Below, one piece after another: positions 1-5,251 of a stretch of 5,251 bases of DNA. Location of the stretch: assembly GCA_900556965.1 (NCBI GenBank), contig USQV01000088.1:1-5251 (forward strand), read 5' to 3'. The position numbers and the translations under genes were made by a program. The DNA is from an uncultured Clostridium sp. (GTDB lineage: Bacteria; Bacillota_A; Clostridia; Lachnospirales; Lachnospiraceae). The notes beneath the pieces were generated by a model, which was not told where the DNA came from, did no database searches, and was given only the letters and a program-made list of their open reading frames with translations. Each line of letters begins with the position of its first letter. Positions within the stretch are counted from its first letter, which is position 1.

Positions 1-2150
1 GGGAGGCGATGACGGAGCTTCTTCTGCTTCATACAGGAGACGGAGAACTCCTTTCCATGGATGAGGATCAGGCCGACTGCACCTCTAAGGAGGCGGAGGC
101 AAGGCTGATCGCCGCCAGAATCCGGGAGCTTACCGATCCGGAAAAGGGAATGAAGATCTGGAATGGAAAAGCGGGACAGTATGAGACACTGAGGCGCGGA
201 GATATCGTGATCCTTTTAAGGAGCCTTTCCGGATGGGCAGAAGAATTTTTAAGCGTGCTGGGAGCAGAAGGCATACCGGCAGCTGCCGAATCAAGAACCG
301 GATATTTTTCGACGATCGAGGTAGAAACTATCTTAAATATGCTGGCGCTGGTCGATAATCCCATGCAGGACATCCCTCTTGCCGGCGTACTCCGGTCTCC
401 CATCGGAGGACTTTCCGACAGAGAGCTTGCCCTTCTGGCTGCCAAGTATAAAGGCTGGGCAGAAAAAGGACAGGATTCCGGGCTTTATGGAGCCTTCTGC
501 CATTGGCTTGAATGCGTTGAAGGGGAAGATGTTTCGGATTTTCCTGCGATCACGGAAAAGCTTTGCCGCTTCCGGAGTATTCTGTCTGTGCTTAGAAAAG
601 AAGCGGAATATCTGTCGGTATACCGGCTTTTGTATCGGGTCTATGAGCTGACAGGATATTATGAATATGTATCGGCCATGCCGGCAGGAAAGCTCCGTCA
701 GGCCAATCTGGATATGCTGGCAGAAAAGGCTGCGGCCTTTGAAAAAACAAGCTATCAGAGCCTCTTTGACTTTATCCGCTACATTGAGAAGCTGAAGAAA
801 TACAATACGGATTTCGGAGAAGCCTCCCGTGGCGGGGAAAATGAAGATATTGTGCGGATCATGAGCATCCACAAGAGTAAAGGGCTGGAATTTCCCGTCG
901 TGATCCTTGCGGGCTCCGGAAAACAGTTTAACCGGCAGGATTCCAGAGGAAAGATCCTCATTGATGAAAAGCTGGGCGCAGCCACGGATTTCTTTGATCC
1001 AAAGCTCAAGCTGAAGGCTCCGACTTTAAAGAAAAACGTGCTGAACCGAAGGATGAACTTAGAAAATATGGGGGAGGAGCTGCGGATCCTTTATGTGGCA
1101 ATGACCCGTGCAAAGGAGAAGCTCATCATCACAGCCGGAGACAGGTATCTTGAAAACCGGTTGGAGAAATGGCAGGGCGCCTTTGAGAGCGGACAGCTGC
1201 CGTTTACCGTATTAAGCTCCGCCAATTCCTATCTGGACTGGATTCTCATGGCTGCCGGTATGGCTTCGGATTCTGTGTCCGTACATCAAATCCCCGCCGG
1301 GCGGCTTATCGCGGCGGAGGCGGAAAAACAGTCTGAAAAGGGTGACCTTTACCGGAGGCTGGAGGCTTTAAGAACAGAAGCGGCAATGAAAAATGCATCG
1401 GGTGACGCAGGAAGCACAGAGGCACTGAACCGGATGAGCCAGTATTCCTACCCCTATCAGGAGGATGTGGAGCTTCATGCCAAGCTGTCCGTATCGGAGC
1501 TTAAGCATCGGGGACAGTATACTGATGACGGAGAATGTGATTTTCTTCCGACGATCCCGGAATTTATGCGGAAGGAAAATACAGAGGATGGGCATGAAAA
1601 GGTAAGATATGCGGGAGGCCCGCGGCCGAACGCAGGAGCCGTGAGAGGAACGATATACCATCATGTACTGGAGCTTATTTCCTTTGCTGAGGCAGAAAGT
1701 CTTCAGGATGTGCAGCGCCTTCTTCTTAATATGAAGGAAGAAGGACAGATCGAGGAAGGGGAGTTTAATACCGTCGATGCCGGAAGACTGTGGGACTTTT
1801 TCAGCTCTCCTATCGCTGTCAGGATGCGGAAGGCCGATAAAAAGGGACAGCTTTACAGAGAAAAGCAATTTGCGATCGGGATCCCGGCGAGGCTGATGGA
1901 TGAGGCAGACTCGGATGAGCTCGTGCTGGTTCAGGGAATCATCGATGCATGGTTTGAGGAGGAGGATGGGATCGTTCTTGTAGATTATAAGACGGATCGG
2001 ATCTTAAAAGGCGAGGAGAAGGTGCTTCTCGACCGTTATCGTGTCCAGATGATCTACTACAGACATGCACTGGAGCAGATCACAAAAAAAAGGGTGAAGG
2101 AAGCGTTTCTTTATTCCCTCACCCTGCAGAAGCAGATACCTGTATTCTAA
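1..2150 (+). CDS. addA: AddA, ATP-dependent helicase/nuclease subunit A (C-terminal part, 5' truncated by window edge)
   Basis: Cytoplasmic helicase-nuclease subunit of AddAB, which resects DNA double-strand ends for RecA-dependent repair in Firmicutes. The frame is open to the window edge (codon phase starts at base 3), so the ATG at base 9 is probably internal. AddA proteins are about 1200 aa, and about 713 are visible. Numbering from that ATG, the stretch GDIVILLRS and the following DNP-QDIPLAGVLRSPIGGLSD segment are typical of the second helicase domain. Helicase motif V is at 285-298 (HKSKGLEFPVV) and motif VI at 356-371 (EELRILYVAMTRAKEK). The RecB-type nuclease follows, with GTIYHH at 547-552, Asp646 in GIID, the DYKT motif at 659-662 and Q680-x3-Y684. 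All expected nuclease residues are present, so the nuclease looks active. Walker A and B lie upstream of the window. The gene ends in TAA, overlapping the convergent neighbour by 4 bp. addB would be expected upstream. Confidence 0.95.
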   Translation, partial: EAMTELLLLHTGDGELLSMDEDQADCTSKEAEARLIAARIRELTDPEKGMKIWNGKAGQYETLRRGDIVILLRSLSGWAEEFLSVLGAEGIPAAAESRTGYFSTIEVETILNMLALVDNPMQDIPLAGVLRSPIGGLSDRELALLAAKYKGWAEKGQDSGLYGAFCHWLECVEGEDVSDFPAITEKLCRFRSILSVLRKEAEYLSVYRLLYRVYELTGYYEYVSAMPAGKLRQANLDMLAEKAAAFEKTSYQSLFDFIRYIEKLKKYNTDFGEASRGGENEDIVRIMSIHKSKGLEFPVVILAGSGKQFNRQDSRGKILIDEKLGAATDFFDPKLKLKAPTLKKNVLNRRMNLENMGEELRILYVAMTRAKEKLIITAGDRYLENRLEKWQGAFESGQLPFTVLSSANSYLDWILMAAGMASDSVSVHQIPAGRLIAAEAEKQSEKGDLYRRLEALRTEAAMKNASGDAGSTEALNRMSQYSYPYQEDVELHAKLSVSELKHRGQYTDDGECDFLPTIPEFMRKENTEDGHEKVRYAGGPRPNAGAVRGTIYHHVLELISFAEAESLQDVQRLLLNMKEEGQIEEGEFNTVDAGRLWDFFSSPIAVRMRKADKKGQLYREKQFAIGIPARLMDEADSDELVLVQGIIDAWFEEEDGIVLVDYKTDRILKGEEKVLLDRYRVQMIYYRHALEQITKKRVKEAFLYSLTLQKQIPVF

Positions 2151-2770
2151 TCCTCTGCGATAATAAGCTCTCTGGCGTAAGGAAGCGTCCGGATCCAATC
2201 GCAGAAGGTGTGCCATTCCGTAAGCTTGTGTGCATTTCGTGCAAAATAAATATTGATCAAAGTTTCATAGTTCATGGTGCAGGTACGCATCTGATTATAA
2301 CTGGAAGGAAGCAGCTGGATTAAGTCATACCAGTCTTCCTTCTTTTTTCCGTCTTCCATATATTTAAGACGGATGGATTCCAGACGATCCACAACGGTCT
2401 GCATAAATAAAAGAGAAGCCGGAGTCAGGTGATCGTGGCTGAAATCGTCAATGGAGAAGGGCTTGGAATGGATCTTGTGCATGGTGCTTGTGGAGTTGGC
2501 CACAGTCGCAACCTTGTAGGTGTCGTATTCCTTCCACCAGTAAAGCGGAGCTGTGATATCTACGGAAACGAAGATCTGGCGCACATATTTTCTATGGTCG
2601 CTGCCGGCCTTGCGGAGACGCTTTGCCAGATCCATATCGTTGGGGCCGAGAACAAACTTTCCGTCTTCATCAAAGGCGCTGTCCATTCTTCCCCAGCTGT
2701 TTAATGGATTTCTGGCGCCCCGTATTGCGTTTTCCAGATTCATGACGCTGGTGCGTTCAAATTTTATCAT
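2147..2770 (-). CDS. Divergent ThyX-superfamily (flavin-dependent thymidylate synthase-like) protein, function unproven
   Basis: A 207-aa cytoplasmic protein with no signal peptide or membrane segment. I recognise it as a ThyX-like family often labelled hypothetical in Firmicutes and phages. True ThyX makes dTMP from dUMP using FAD, NADPH and methylene-tetrahydrofolate. ThyX-like features: a DHRKYVRQIFVSVDI strand near 58-72 where ThyX has its EH...F segment, the WWKEYDTYKVATV region (78-90) where ThyX has RHR-x7-S, and a C-terminal helix with N167-x3-L171-x-N173-x4-R178 and E185-W186, resembling the ThyX N-x-R-x-L-x-N-x4-R...QWE motif. The RHR triplet and the Arg in the C-terminal motif (Glu169 here) are absent, so catalysis is doubtful. 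I chose the ATG at 2770 over one at 2788 because AGAGGAG lies 8 nt upstream of it, and because the upstream ATG would place this ribosome site inside the gene. The gene is divergent from folA with its own promoter, which supports a folate/thymidylate role. It is certainly a gene; the family call is moderately sure. Confidence 0.8.
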   Translation of the reverse strand: MIKFERTSVMNLENAIRGARNPLNSWGRMDSAFDEDGKFVLGPNDMDLAKRLRKAGSDHRKYVRQIFVSVDITAPLYWWKEYDTYKVATVANSTSTMHKIHSKPFSIDDFSHDHLTPASLLFMQTVVDRLESIRLKYMEDGKKKEDWYDLIQLLPSSYNQMRTCTMNYETLINIYFARNAHKLTEWHTFCDWIRTLPYARELIIAED

Positions 2771-2777
2771 TCGGAGT

Positions 2778-2785
2778 ACTCCTCT
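2778..2785 (-). promoter_or_regulatory. Ribosome binding site of the ThyX-like gene (decides the start)
   Basis: On the minus strand this reads AGAGGAGT, with the AGGAG core 8 nt before the ATG at 2770. It lies downstream of an alternative in-frame ATG at 2788, so it favours the shorter 207-aa protein. The core is part of a 10-bp perfect palindrome, GGAGTACTCC (2773-2782). Confidence 0.8.
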
Positions 2786-2817
2786 CATAAAACGTGATTA
2801 TCGGTATAGCAGTTATC

Positions 2818-2846
2818 ATTATATACTGAAAACCGGAATCCGACAA
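2818..2846 (-). promoter_or_regulatory. Sigma-A-type promoter of the ThyX-like gene
   Basis: On the minus strand, -35 TTGTCG (2841-2846; 4 of 6 consensus bases), a 17-bp spacer and a perfect -10 TATAAT (2818-2823). Transcription would start near 2811, giving a leader of about 40 nt before the ATG at 2770. It is inferred from consensus match and position only. Confidence 0.7.
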
Positions 2847-2899
2847 CAGGAATCTGTCCGCCACCATGGGGAGCATTGCAATCCGAAGAAAAATCGGAT
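2837..2899. repeat. Three copies of a short AATCCGA/ATCCGA element in the divergent promoter region
   Basis: AATCCGA occurs at 2837-2843 and again at 2880-2886, 43 bp apart (about four helical turns). An inverted copy, TCGGAT, lies at 2894-2899. The first copy overlaps the -35 of the minus-strand promoter. The second and third form a 6-bp inverted repeat with a 7-base gap that spans the spacer of the folA promoter. The arrangement could be an operator shared by both genes, but the elements are short and may be chance. Confidence 0.3.
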
Positions 2900-2904
2900 A
2901 TACT
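2876..2904 (+). promoter_or_regulatory. Sigma-A-type promoter of folA
   Basis: -35 TTGCAA (2876-2881; 4 of 6), a 17-bp spacer, and -10 TATACT (2899-2904; 5 of 6). Transcription would start near 2911, leaving a leader of about 26 nt with room only for the ribosome binding site. Its -35 is 29 bp from that of the opposing promoter, so the two polymerase sites are back to back and do not overlap. Confidence 0.65.
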
Positions 2905-2925
2905 GTAGGCAGAAAAATCATATAT

Positions 2926-2932
2926 GGAGGAG
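2926..2932 (+). promoter_or_regulatory. Ribosome binding site of folA (decides the start)
   Basis: GGAGGAG, with the GGAGG core 6 nt before the ATG at 2937. The reading frame stays open far upstream (to about 2553), but that extension runs through the ThyX-like gene and both promoters. This site therefore sets the folA start at 2937. Confidence 0.85.
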
Positions 2933-2936
2933 CAGG

Positions 2937-3440
2937 ATGAATCTCATTGCAGCAGTAGATAAAAACTGGGCCATCGGAAACAGGGGGAAGCTCCTGGTGA
3001 CGATACCGGCAGACCAGAAGCTGTTTCGGGAGGAAACAGCGGGAAAAGTAGTCGTTATGGGAAGAAAGACCTTTGAAAGCCTGCCGGGTGGGCAGCCACT
3101 TTCCGGGCGTATCAATGTGGTGCTTACGAGGAATCGGGCATACAGGAAAAAGGGCATCGTCGCTGTCTATGACCTTAAGGAGGCTTTAGAATATCTGAAG
3201 CAGTTTGCAGATGATGATATCTATATCATCGGCGGCGAAGAAATATACAGAGAATTTCTGCCCTACTGCAATACCGCCCATATCACCTACATCGATTATG
3301 TATATGAAGCGGATACCTTCTTCCCGGATCTGGAGAAGGCAGCGGACTGGATCGTGACGGCAGAGAGCGACGAACAGACCTATTTCAGTATTTGTTACGA
3401 GTTTCGCAGGTATGAAAAAAAACAACATTCCGCGAAATAG
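2937..3440 (+). CDS. folA: Dihydrofolate reductase
   Basis: Cytoplasmic enzyme that reduces dihydrofolate to tetrahydrofolate with NADPH, and so recycles folate after thymidylate synthesis. At 167 aa it has normal single-domain DHFR length. Visible signatures are LIAAVDKNWAIG at 3-14, IPAD at 23-26 with Asp26 matching the catalytic Asp27 of E. coli DHFR, the NADPH-binding MGRKT at 41-45, Arg58 in SGRINVVLT (the glutamate-tail Arg57 equivalent), IIGGEEIY at 97-104 and ITYID...ADTFFP at 116-130. Where E. coli has Pro21-Trp22 in the Met20 loop, this protein has Leu20-Val21. I recall similar LLV loops in other clostridial DHFRs, so this is probably a lineage trait. The gene has its own promoter and ribosome site and is divergent from the ThyX-like gene. 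No thyA is seen beside it, although thyA-folA pairs are common. No strong terminator follows. Confidence 0.96.
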   Translation: MNLIAAVDKNWAIGNRGKLLVTIPADQKLFREETAGKVVVMGRKTFESLPGGQPLSGRINVVLTRNRAYRKKGIVAVYDLKEALEYLKQFADDDIYIIGGEEIYREFLPYCNTAHITYIDYVYEADTFFPDLEKAADWIVTAESDEQTYFSICYEFRRYEKKQHSAK

Positions 3441-3486
3441 AATTCAGAGGTTCCTTTCCGCAGTACGGATTTCTTGTAACTTTGTG

Positions 3487-3515
3487 TTGATATAATTTGC
3501 ACAGCATGATAAAAT
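3487..3515 (+). promoter_or_regulatory. Sigma-A-type promoter of nfnAB
   Basis: -35 TTGATA (3487-3492; 5 of 6), a 17-bp spacer, and -10 TAAAAT (3510-3515; 5 of 6). The predicted start is near 3522, just before the stem-loop at 3525-3562. This is the best-matching promoter in the gap between folA and nfnA, and indicates that nfnAB is a separate transcription unit. Confidence 0.65.
3488..3496 (+). promoter_or_regulatory. Possible extended -10 promoter overlapping the main nfnAB promoter
   Basis: TGATATAAT is a perfect extended -10 element (TGnTATAAT). It has no good -35 at 16-18 bp upstream. It overlaps the -35 of the main promoter, so the two could not be occupied together. A start from it would fall near 3503. 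Confidence 0.4.
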
Positions 3516-3524
3516 AATCTTATA

Positions 3525-3562
3525 TGGGAACTTGTGCGCTTTGAACAGGCACAGCGTTCCCA
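3525..3562 (+). other. Stem-loop in the nfnAB mRNA leader
   Basis: TGGGAAC (3525-3531) pairs perfectly with GTTCCCA (3556-3562). Inside it, TGTGC (3533-3537) pairs with GCACA (3549-3553); U3532-G3554 adds a wobble pair and C3555 is a bulge. The stem has about 13 base pairs and an 11-nt loop. It begins only a few bases after the predicted transcription start and ends 8 nt before AGGAGG. There is no T-run after it, so it is not an intrinsic terminator. It may protect the 5' end or bind a regulator. Confidence 0.6.
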
Positions 3563-3586
3563 AACTATACAGGAGGGTGAGGAATT

Positions 3587-4474
3587 ATGTATCCGATTTT
3601 GAAGGCAGAAAAGCTGGCGGATAAGATTCATCTTATGGTGGTTAAAGCACCGAGAATCGCAAAAAACTGTCAGCCGGGAGAATTCGTAATCGTAAAGATG
3701 GATGAAGCAGGTGAGAGAATCCCGCTCACAATTTGTGACTATGACAGAGAAGAAGGAACAATCACGATCGTATTCCAGATCGTAGGCGCTTCCACAGAGA
3801 AGATGTCCGCATTAAAGGCAGGAGATTCCTTCCGTGACTTTGTTGGTCCGTTAGGTAATCCGTCTGAGTTTGTTAAGGAAGATTTGGAAGAAGTAAAAAA
3901 GAAAAAATACCTGTTCGTTGCCGGCGGCGTGGGAACTGCTCCTGTATATCCGCAGGTTAAATGGCTTCATGAGCACGGAATCGATGCAGATGTAATCGTT
4001 GGTGCTAAGACAAAAGATCTTCTGATCCTTGAAAAGGAAATGGAGTCTGTTGCAGGAAACCTCTACATCACAACAGATGACGGCTCCTATGTAAGAAAGG
4101 GAATGGTTACAGAGGTCGTTAAGGATCTGGTGCAGAATCAGGGCAAGAAATATGATGTCTGCGTAGCCATCGGACCGATGATCATGATGAAATTCGTATG
4201 TCTCCTTACAAAAGAGCTTGAGATCCCAACAATCGTCAGCCTGAACCCGATCATGGTAGACGGTACCGGTATGTGCGGTGCATGTCGTGTAACGATCGGT
4301 GACACTGTTAAGTTTGCATGTGTAGACGGACCGGAGTTCGATGGACATGCAGTTAACTTCGACGAGGCGATGAAGCGTCAGCAGATGTATAAGACAGAAG
4401 AAGGACGCGCGATCTTAAAGCTTCGCGAGGGTGATACCCATCACGGCGGCTGCGGCCACTGCAATGGAAATTAA
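3587..4474 (+). CDS. nfnA: NfnA, small subunit of NADH-dependent reduced ferredoxin:NADP+ oxidoreductase
   Basis: A 295-aa flavin/iron-sulfur protein of the ferredoxin-NADP reductase superfamily, close to dihydroorotate dehydrogenase electron-transfer subunits. With NfnB it is predicted to couple NADH and reduced ferredoxin oxidation to NADP+ reduction (electron bifurcation in reverse) in the cytoplasm. An N-terminal FAD domain carries RIPLTICDYD at 44-53. The nucleotide-binding domain carries VAGGVGTAPVYPQ at 111-123, followed by TDDGSY at 163-168. The [2Fe-2S] site is DGTGMCGACRV with Asp225, Cys230, Cys233 and then Cys245, which fits the Asp-plus-three-Cys ligation known for NfnA. The C-terminal tail is HHGGCGHCNGN, unusually rich in Cys and His. 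AGGAGG (3571-3576) sits 10 nt before the ATG. The gene ends in adjacent TAA and TAG stops, and nfnB begins 16 nt later. Often annotated as a sulfide dehydrogenase subunit; glutamate synthase is less likely with no large GltB subunit in view. Confidence 0.88.
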   Translation: MYPILKAEKLADKIHLMVVKAPRIAKNCQPGEFVIVKMDEAGERIPLTICDYDREEGTITIVFQIVGASTEKMSALKAGDSFRDFVGPLGNPSEFVKEDLEEVKKKKYLFVAGGVGTAPVYPQVKWLHEHGIDADVIVGAKTKDLLILEKEMESVAGNLYITTDDGSYVRKGMVTEVVKDLVQNQGKKYDVCVAIGPMIMMKFVCLLTKELEIPTIVSLNPIMVDGTGMCGACRVTIGDTVKFACVDGPEFDGHAVNFDEAMKRQQMYKTEEGRAILKLREGDTHHGGCGHCNGN

Positions 4475-4490
4475 TAGTGGAGGAACAGAC

Positions 4491-5251
4491 ATGGACGTAA
4501 TGAAGAAAGTACCTGTCAGAGAACAGGATCCGAAGGTGCGTGCTACCAACTTCCAGGAAGTATGCTATGGATATAATGAGGAAGAAGCAGTTGCAGAAGC
4601 AGAGCGCTGCTTAAACTGTAAAAATGCAAGATGCGTAGCCGGATGTCCGGTAAATATCGATATTCCTGCTTTTATCAGTGAAGTAAAAGCCAGAAAATAT
4701 GAGGATGCTGCAAATACGATCGCACTGTCTTCCGCACTTCCGGCTGTATGTGGACGTGTATGTCCGCAGGAGAGCCAGTGTGAGGGCAAATGTGTACGCG
4801 GTATCAAGGGTGAAGCAATCTCCATCGGTAAGCTGGAGCGCTTCGTTGCCGACTGGTCCAGAGAGCACGGCTTTGTTCCGAAGGCTGCTGAGAAAAAGAA
4901 CGGCAAGAAGGTTGCTGTTATCGGTTCCGGTCCTTCCGGACTTACTTGTGCAGGAGACCTTGCAAAGCTTGGCTACGATGTAACGATCTTCGAGGCACTT
5001 CATGAGCCGGGCGGAGTTCTTACATACGGTATTCCGGAGTTCCGTCTTCCGAAGCAGGGCGTAGTTCAGCCGGAGATCAACAACGTGAAAAAGCTTGGCG
5101 TTAAGATCGAGACAAACGTTATCATCGGTAAGACGGTTACGATCGATGAGTTAATGGATGACGAAGGCTTCTCCGCTGTATTTATCGGTTCCGGTGCAGG
5201 TCTTCCGAAATTCATGGGTATCCCGGGTGAGAACGCTAACGGCGTATTCTC
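4491..5251 (+). CDS. nfnB: NfnB, large subunit of NADH-dependent reduced ferredoxin:NADP+ oxidoreductase (3' truncated by window edge)
   Basis: GltD-like flavoprotein subunit, the partner of NfnA; the first 253 residues are visible of an expected 460 or so. Eight N-terminal cysteines form the two-cluster [4Fe-4S] domain: Cys40, 43, 48, 52 (CLNCKNARCVAGCP) and Cys87, 91, 97, 101 (CGRVCPQESQCEGKC). The FAD-binding Rossmann motif VAVIGSGPSGLTCA is at 141-154, followed by GGVLTYGIPEFRLPK at 174-188, a strong signature of the GltD/NfnB family. In Nfn enzymes this subunit holds the bifurcating FAD and the ferredoxin and NADP(H) sites. GGAGG (4479-4483) lies 7 nt before the ATG, and the 16-nt gap to nfnA indicates co-transcription and coupled translation. 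GenBank-style names such as NADPH-dependent glutamate synthase are common for this gene, but the adjacent NfnA makes Nfn the better call. No stop codon occurs before the window end. Confidence 0.9.
   Translation, partial: MDVMKKVPVREQDPKVRATNFQEVCYGYNEEEAVAEAERCLNCKNARCVAGCPVNIDIPAFISEVKARKYEDAANTIALSSALPAVCGRVCPQESQCEGKCVRGIKGEAISIGKLERFVADWSREHGFVPKAAEKKNGKKVAVIGSGPSGLTCAGDLAKLGYDVTIFEALHEPGGVLTYGIPEFRLPKQGVVQPEINNVKKLGVKIETNVIIGKTVTIDELMDDEGFSAVFIGSGAGLPKFMGIPGENANGVF

Noticed and set aside
2773..2782. GGAGTACTCC palindrome as a hairpin hiding the ribosome site of the ThyX-like gene
   Set aside because: Folding on itself leaves at most a 3-bp stem with a 4-nt loop, which is too weak to block translation; it could still be a protein site, but nothing else supports that.
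2771..2788. Six-residue longer start for the ThyX-like protein
   Set aside because: The ribosome binding site AGAGGAG would lie inside the coding region, and it is well spaced for the ATG at 2770.
2553..2936. N-terminal extension of the folA reading frame by 128 residues
   Set aside because: It runs antisense through the ThyX-like gene and across both promoters, and DHFR homology begins exactly at the ATG at 2937, which has GGAGGAG before it.
3457..3475. Possible intrinsic terminator after folA (TCCG-CAGTA-CGGA followed by TTTCTT)
   Set aside because: The stem is only 4 bp and the T-run is short and broken, so it is too weak to call.
3525..3562. Reading the nfnA leader hairpin as a terminator for folA
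   Set aside because: No T-run follows the stem, and it lies downstream of the predicted nfnAB promoter.
3851..4348. 165-codon open frame antisense to nfnA, and similar antisense frames over addA and nfnB
   Set aside because: They lie opposite strongly supported genes and encode no recognisable domain, with no convincing ribosome sites.
3587..5251. Glutamate synthase (GltBD) as the identity of the last two genes
   Set aside because: No large GltB subunit is seen, and the NfnA-type FAD/[2Fe-2S] subunit directly upstream of the GltD-like gene is the hallmark of Nfn.

Overview
The window looks like chromosomal DNA of an anaerobic Firmicute, most likely a Lachnospiraceae-type Clostridia. The clues are an AddA-type (not RecB) recombination nuclease, an NfnAB-type flavoprotein pair, strong AGGAGG-like ribosome binding sites and moderate GC content. 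This placement comes from gene content and style, not from a database match.

Layout: (1) Bases 1-2150, + strand, hold the C-terminal part of addA, the helicase-nuclease subunit of AddAB; its N-terminal half lies outside the window. (2) Bases 2147-2770, - strand, hold a 207-aa protein that I read as a divergent ThyX-superfamily (flavin-dependent thymidylate synthase-like) protein. It appears to lack the RHR signature. Its stop codon overlaps the addA stop codon. (3) A 166-bp intergenic region (2771-2936) carries two back-to-back sigma-A-type promoters, one for the ThyX-like gene and one for folA. (4) Bases 2937-3440, + strand, encode dihydrofolate reductase (folA). (5) A 146-bp intergenic region (3441-3586) holds a promoter region and an imperfect stem-loop that would lie at the 5' end of the next mRNA. 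(6) Bases 3587-4474 encode NfnA, and 4491-5251 encode the N-terminal 253 residues of NfnB, which runs off the window. This pair is the predicted NADH-dependent reduced ferredoxin:NADP+ oxidoreductase.

The window therefore spans three units: DNA repair (addA), a folate/thymidylate-linked divergent pair (ThyX-like and folA), and a redox operon (nfnAB) whose arginine codon use suggests high expression. DHFR uses NADPH and Nfn produces it, but nothing in the sequence shows a regulatory link between them. The item most worth a second look is the ThyX-like protein beside folA. No RNA genes, CRISPR arrays, insertion sequences or tRNAs were seen.
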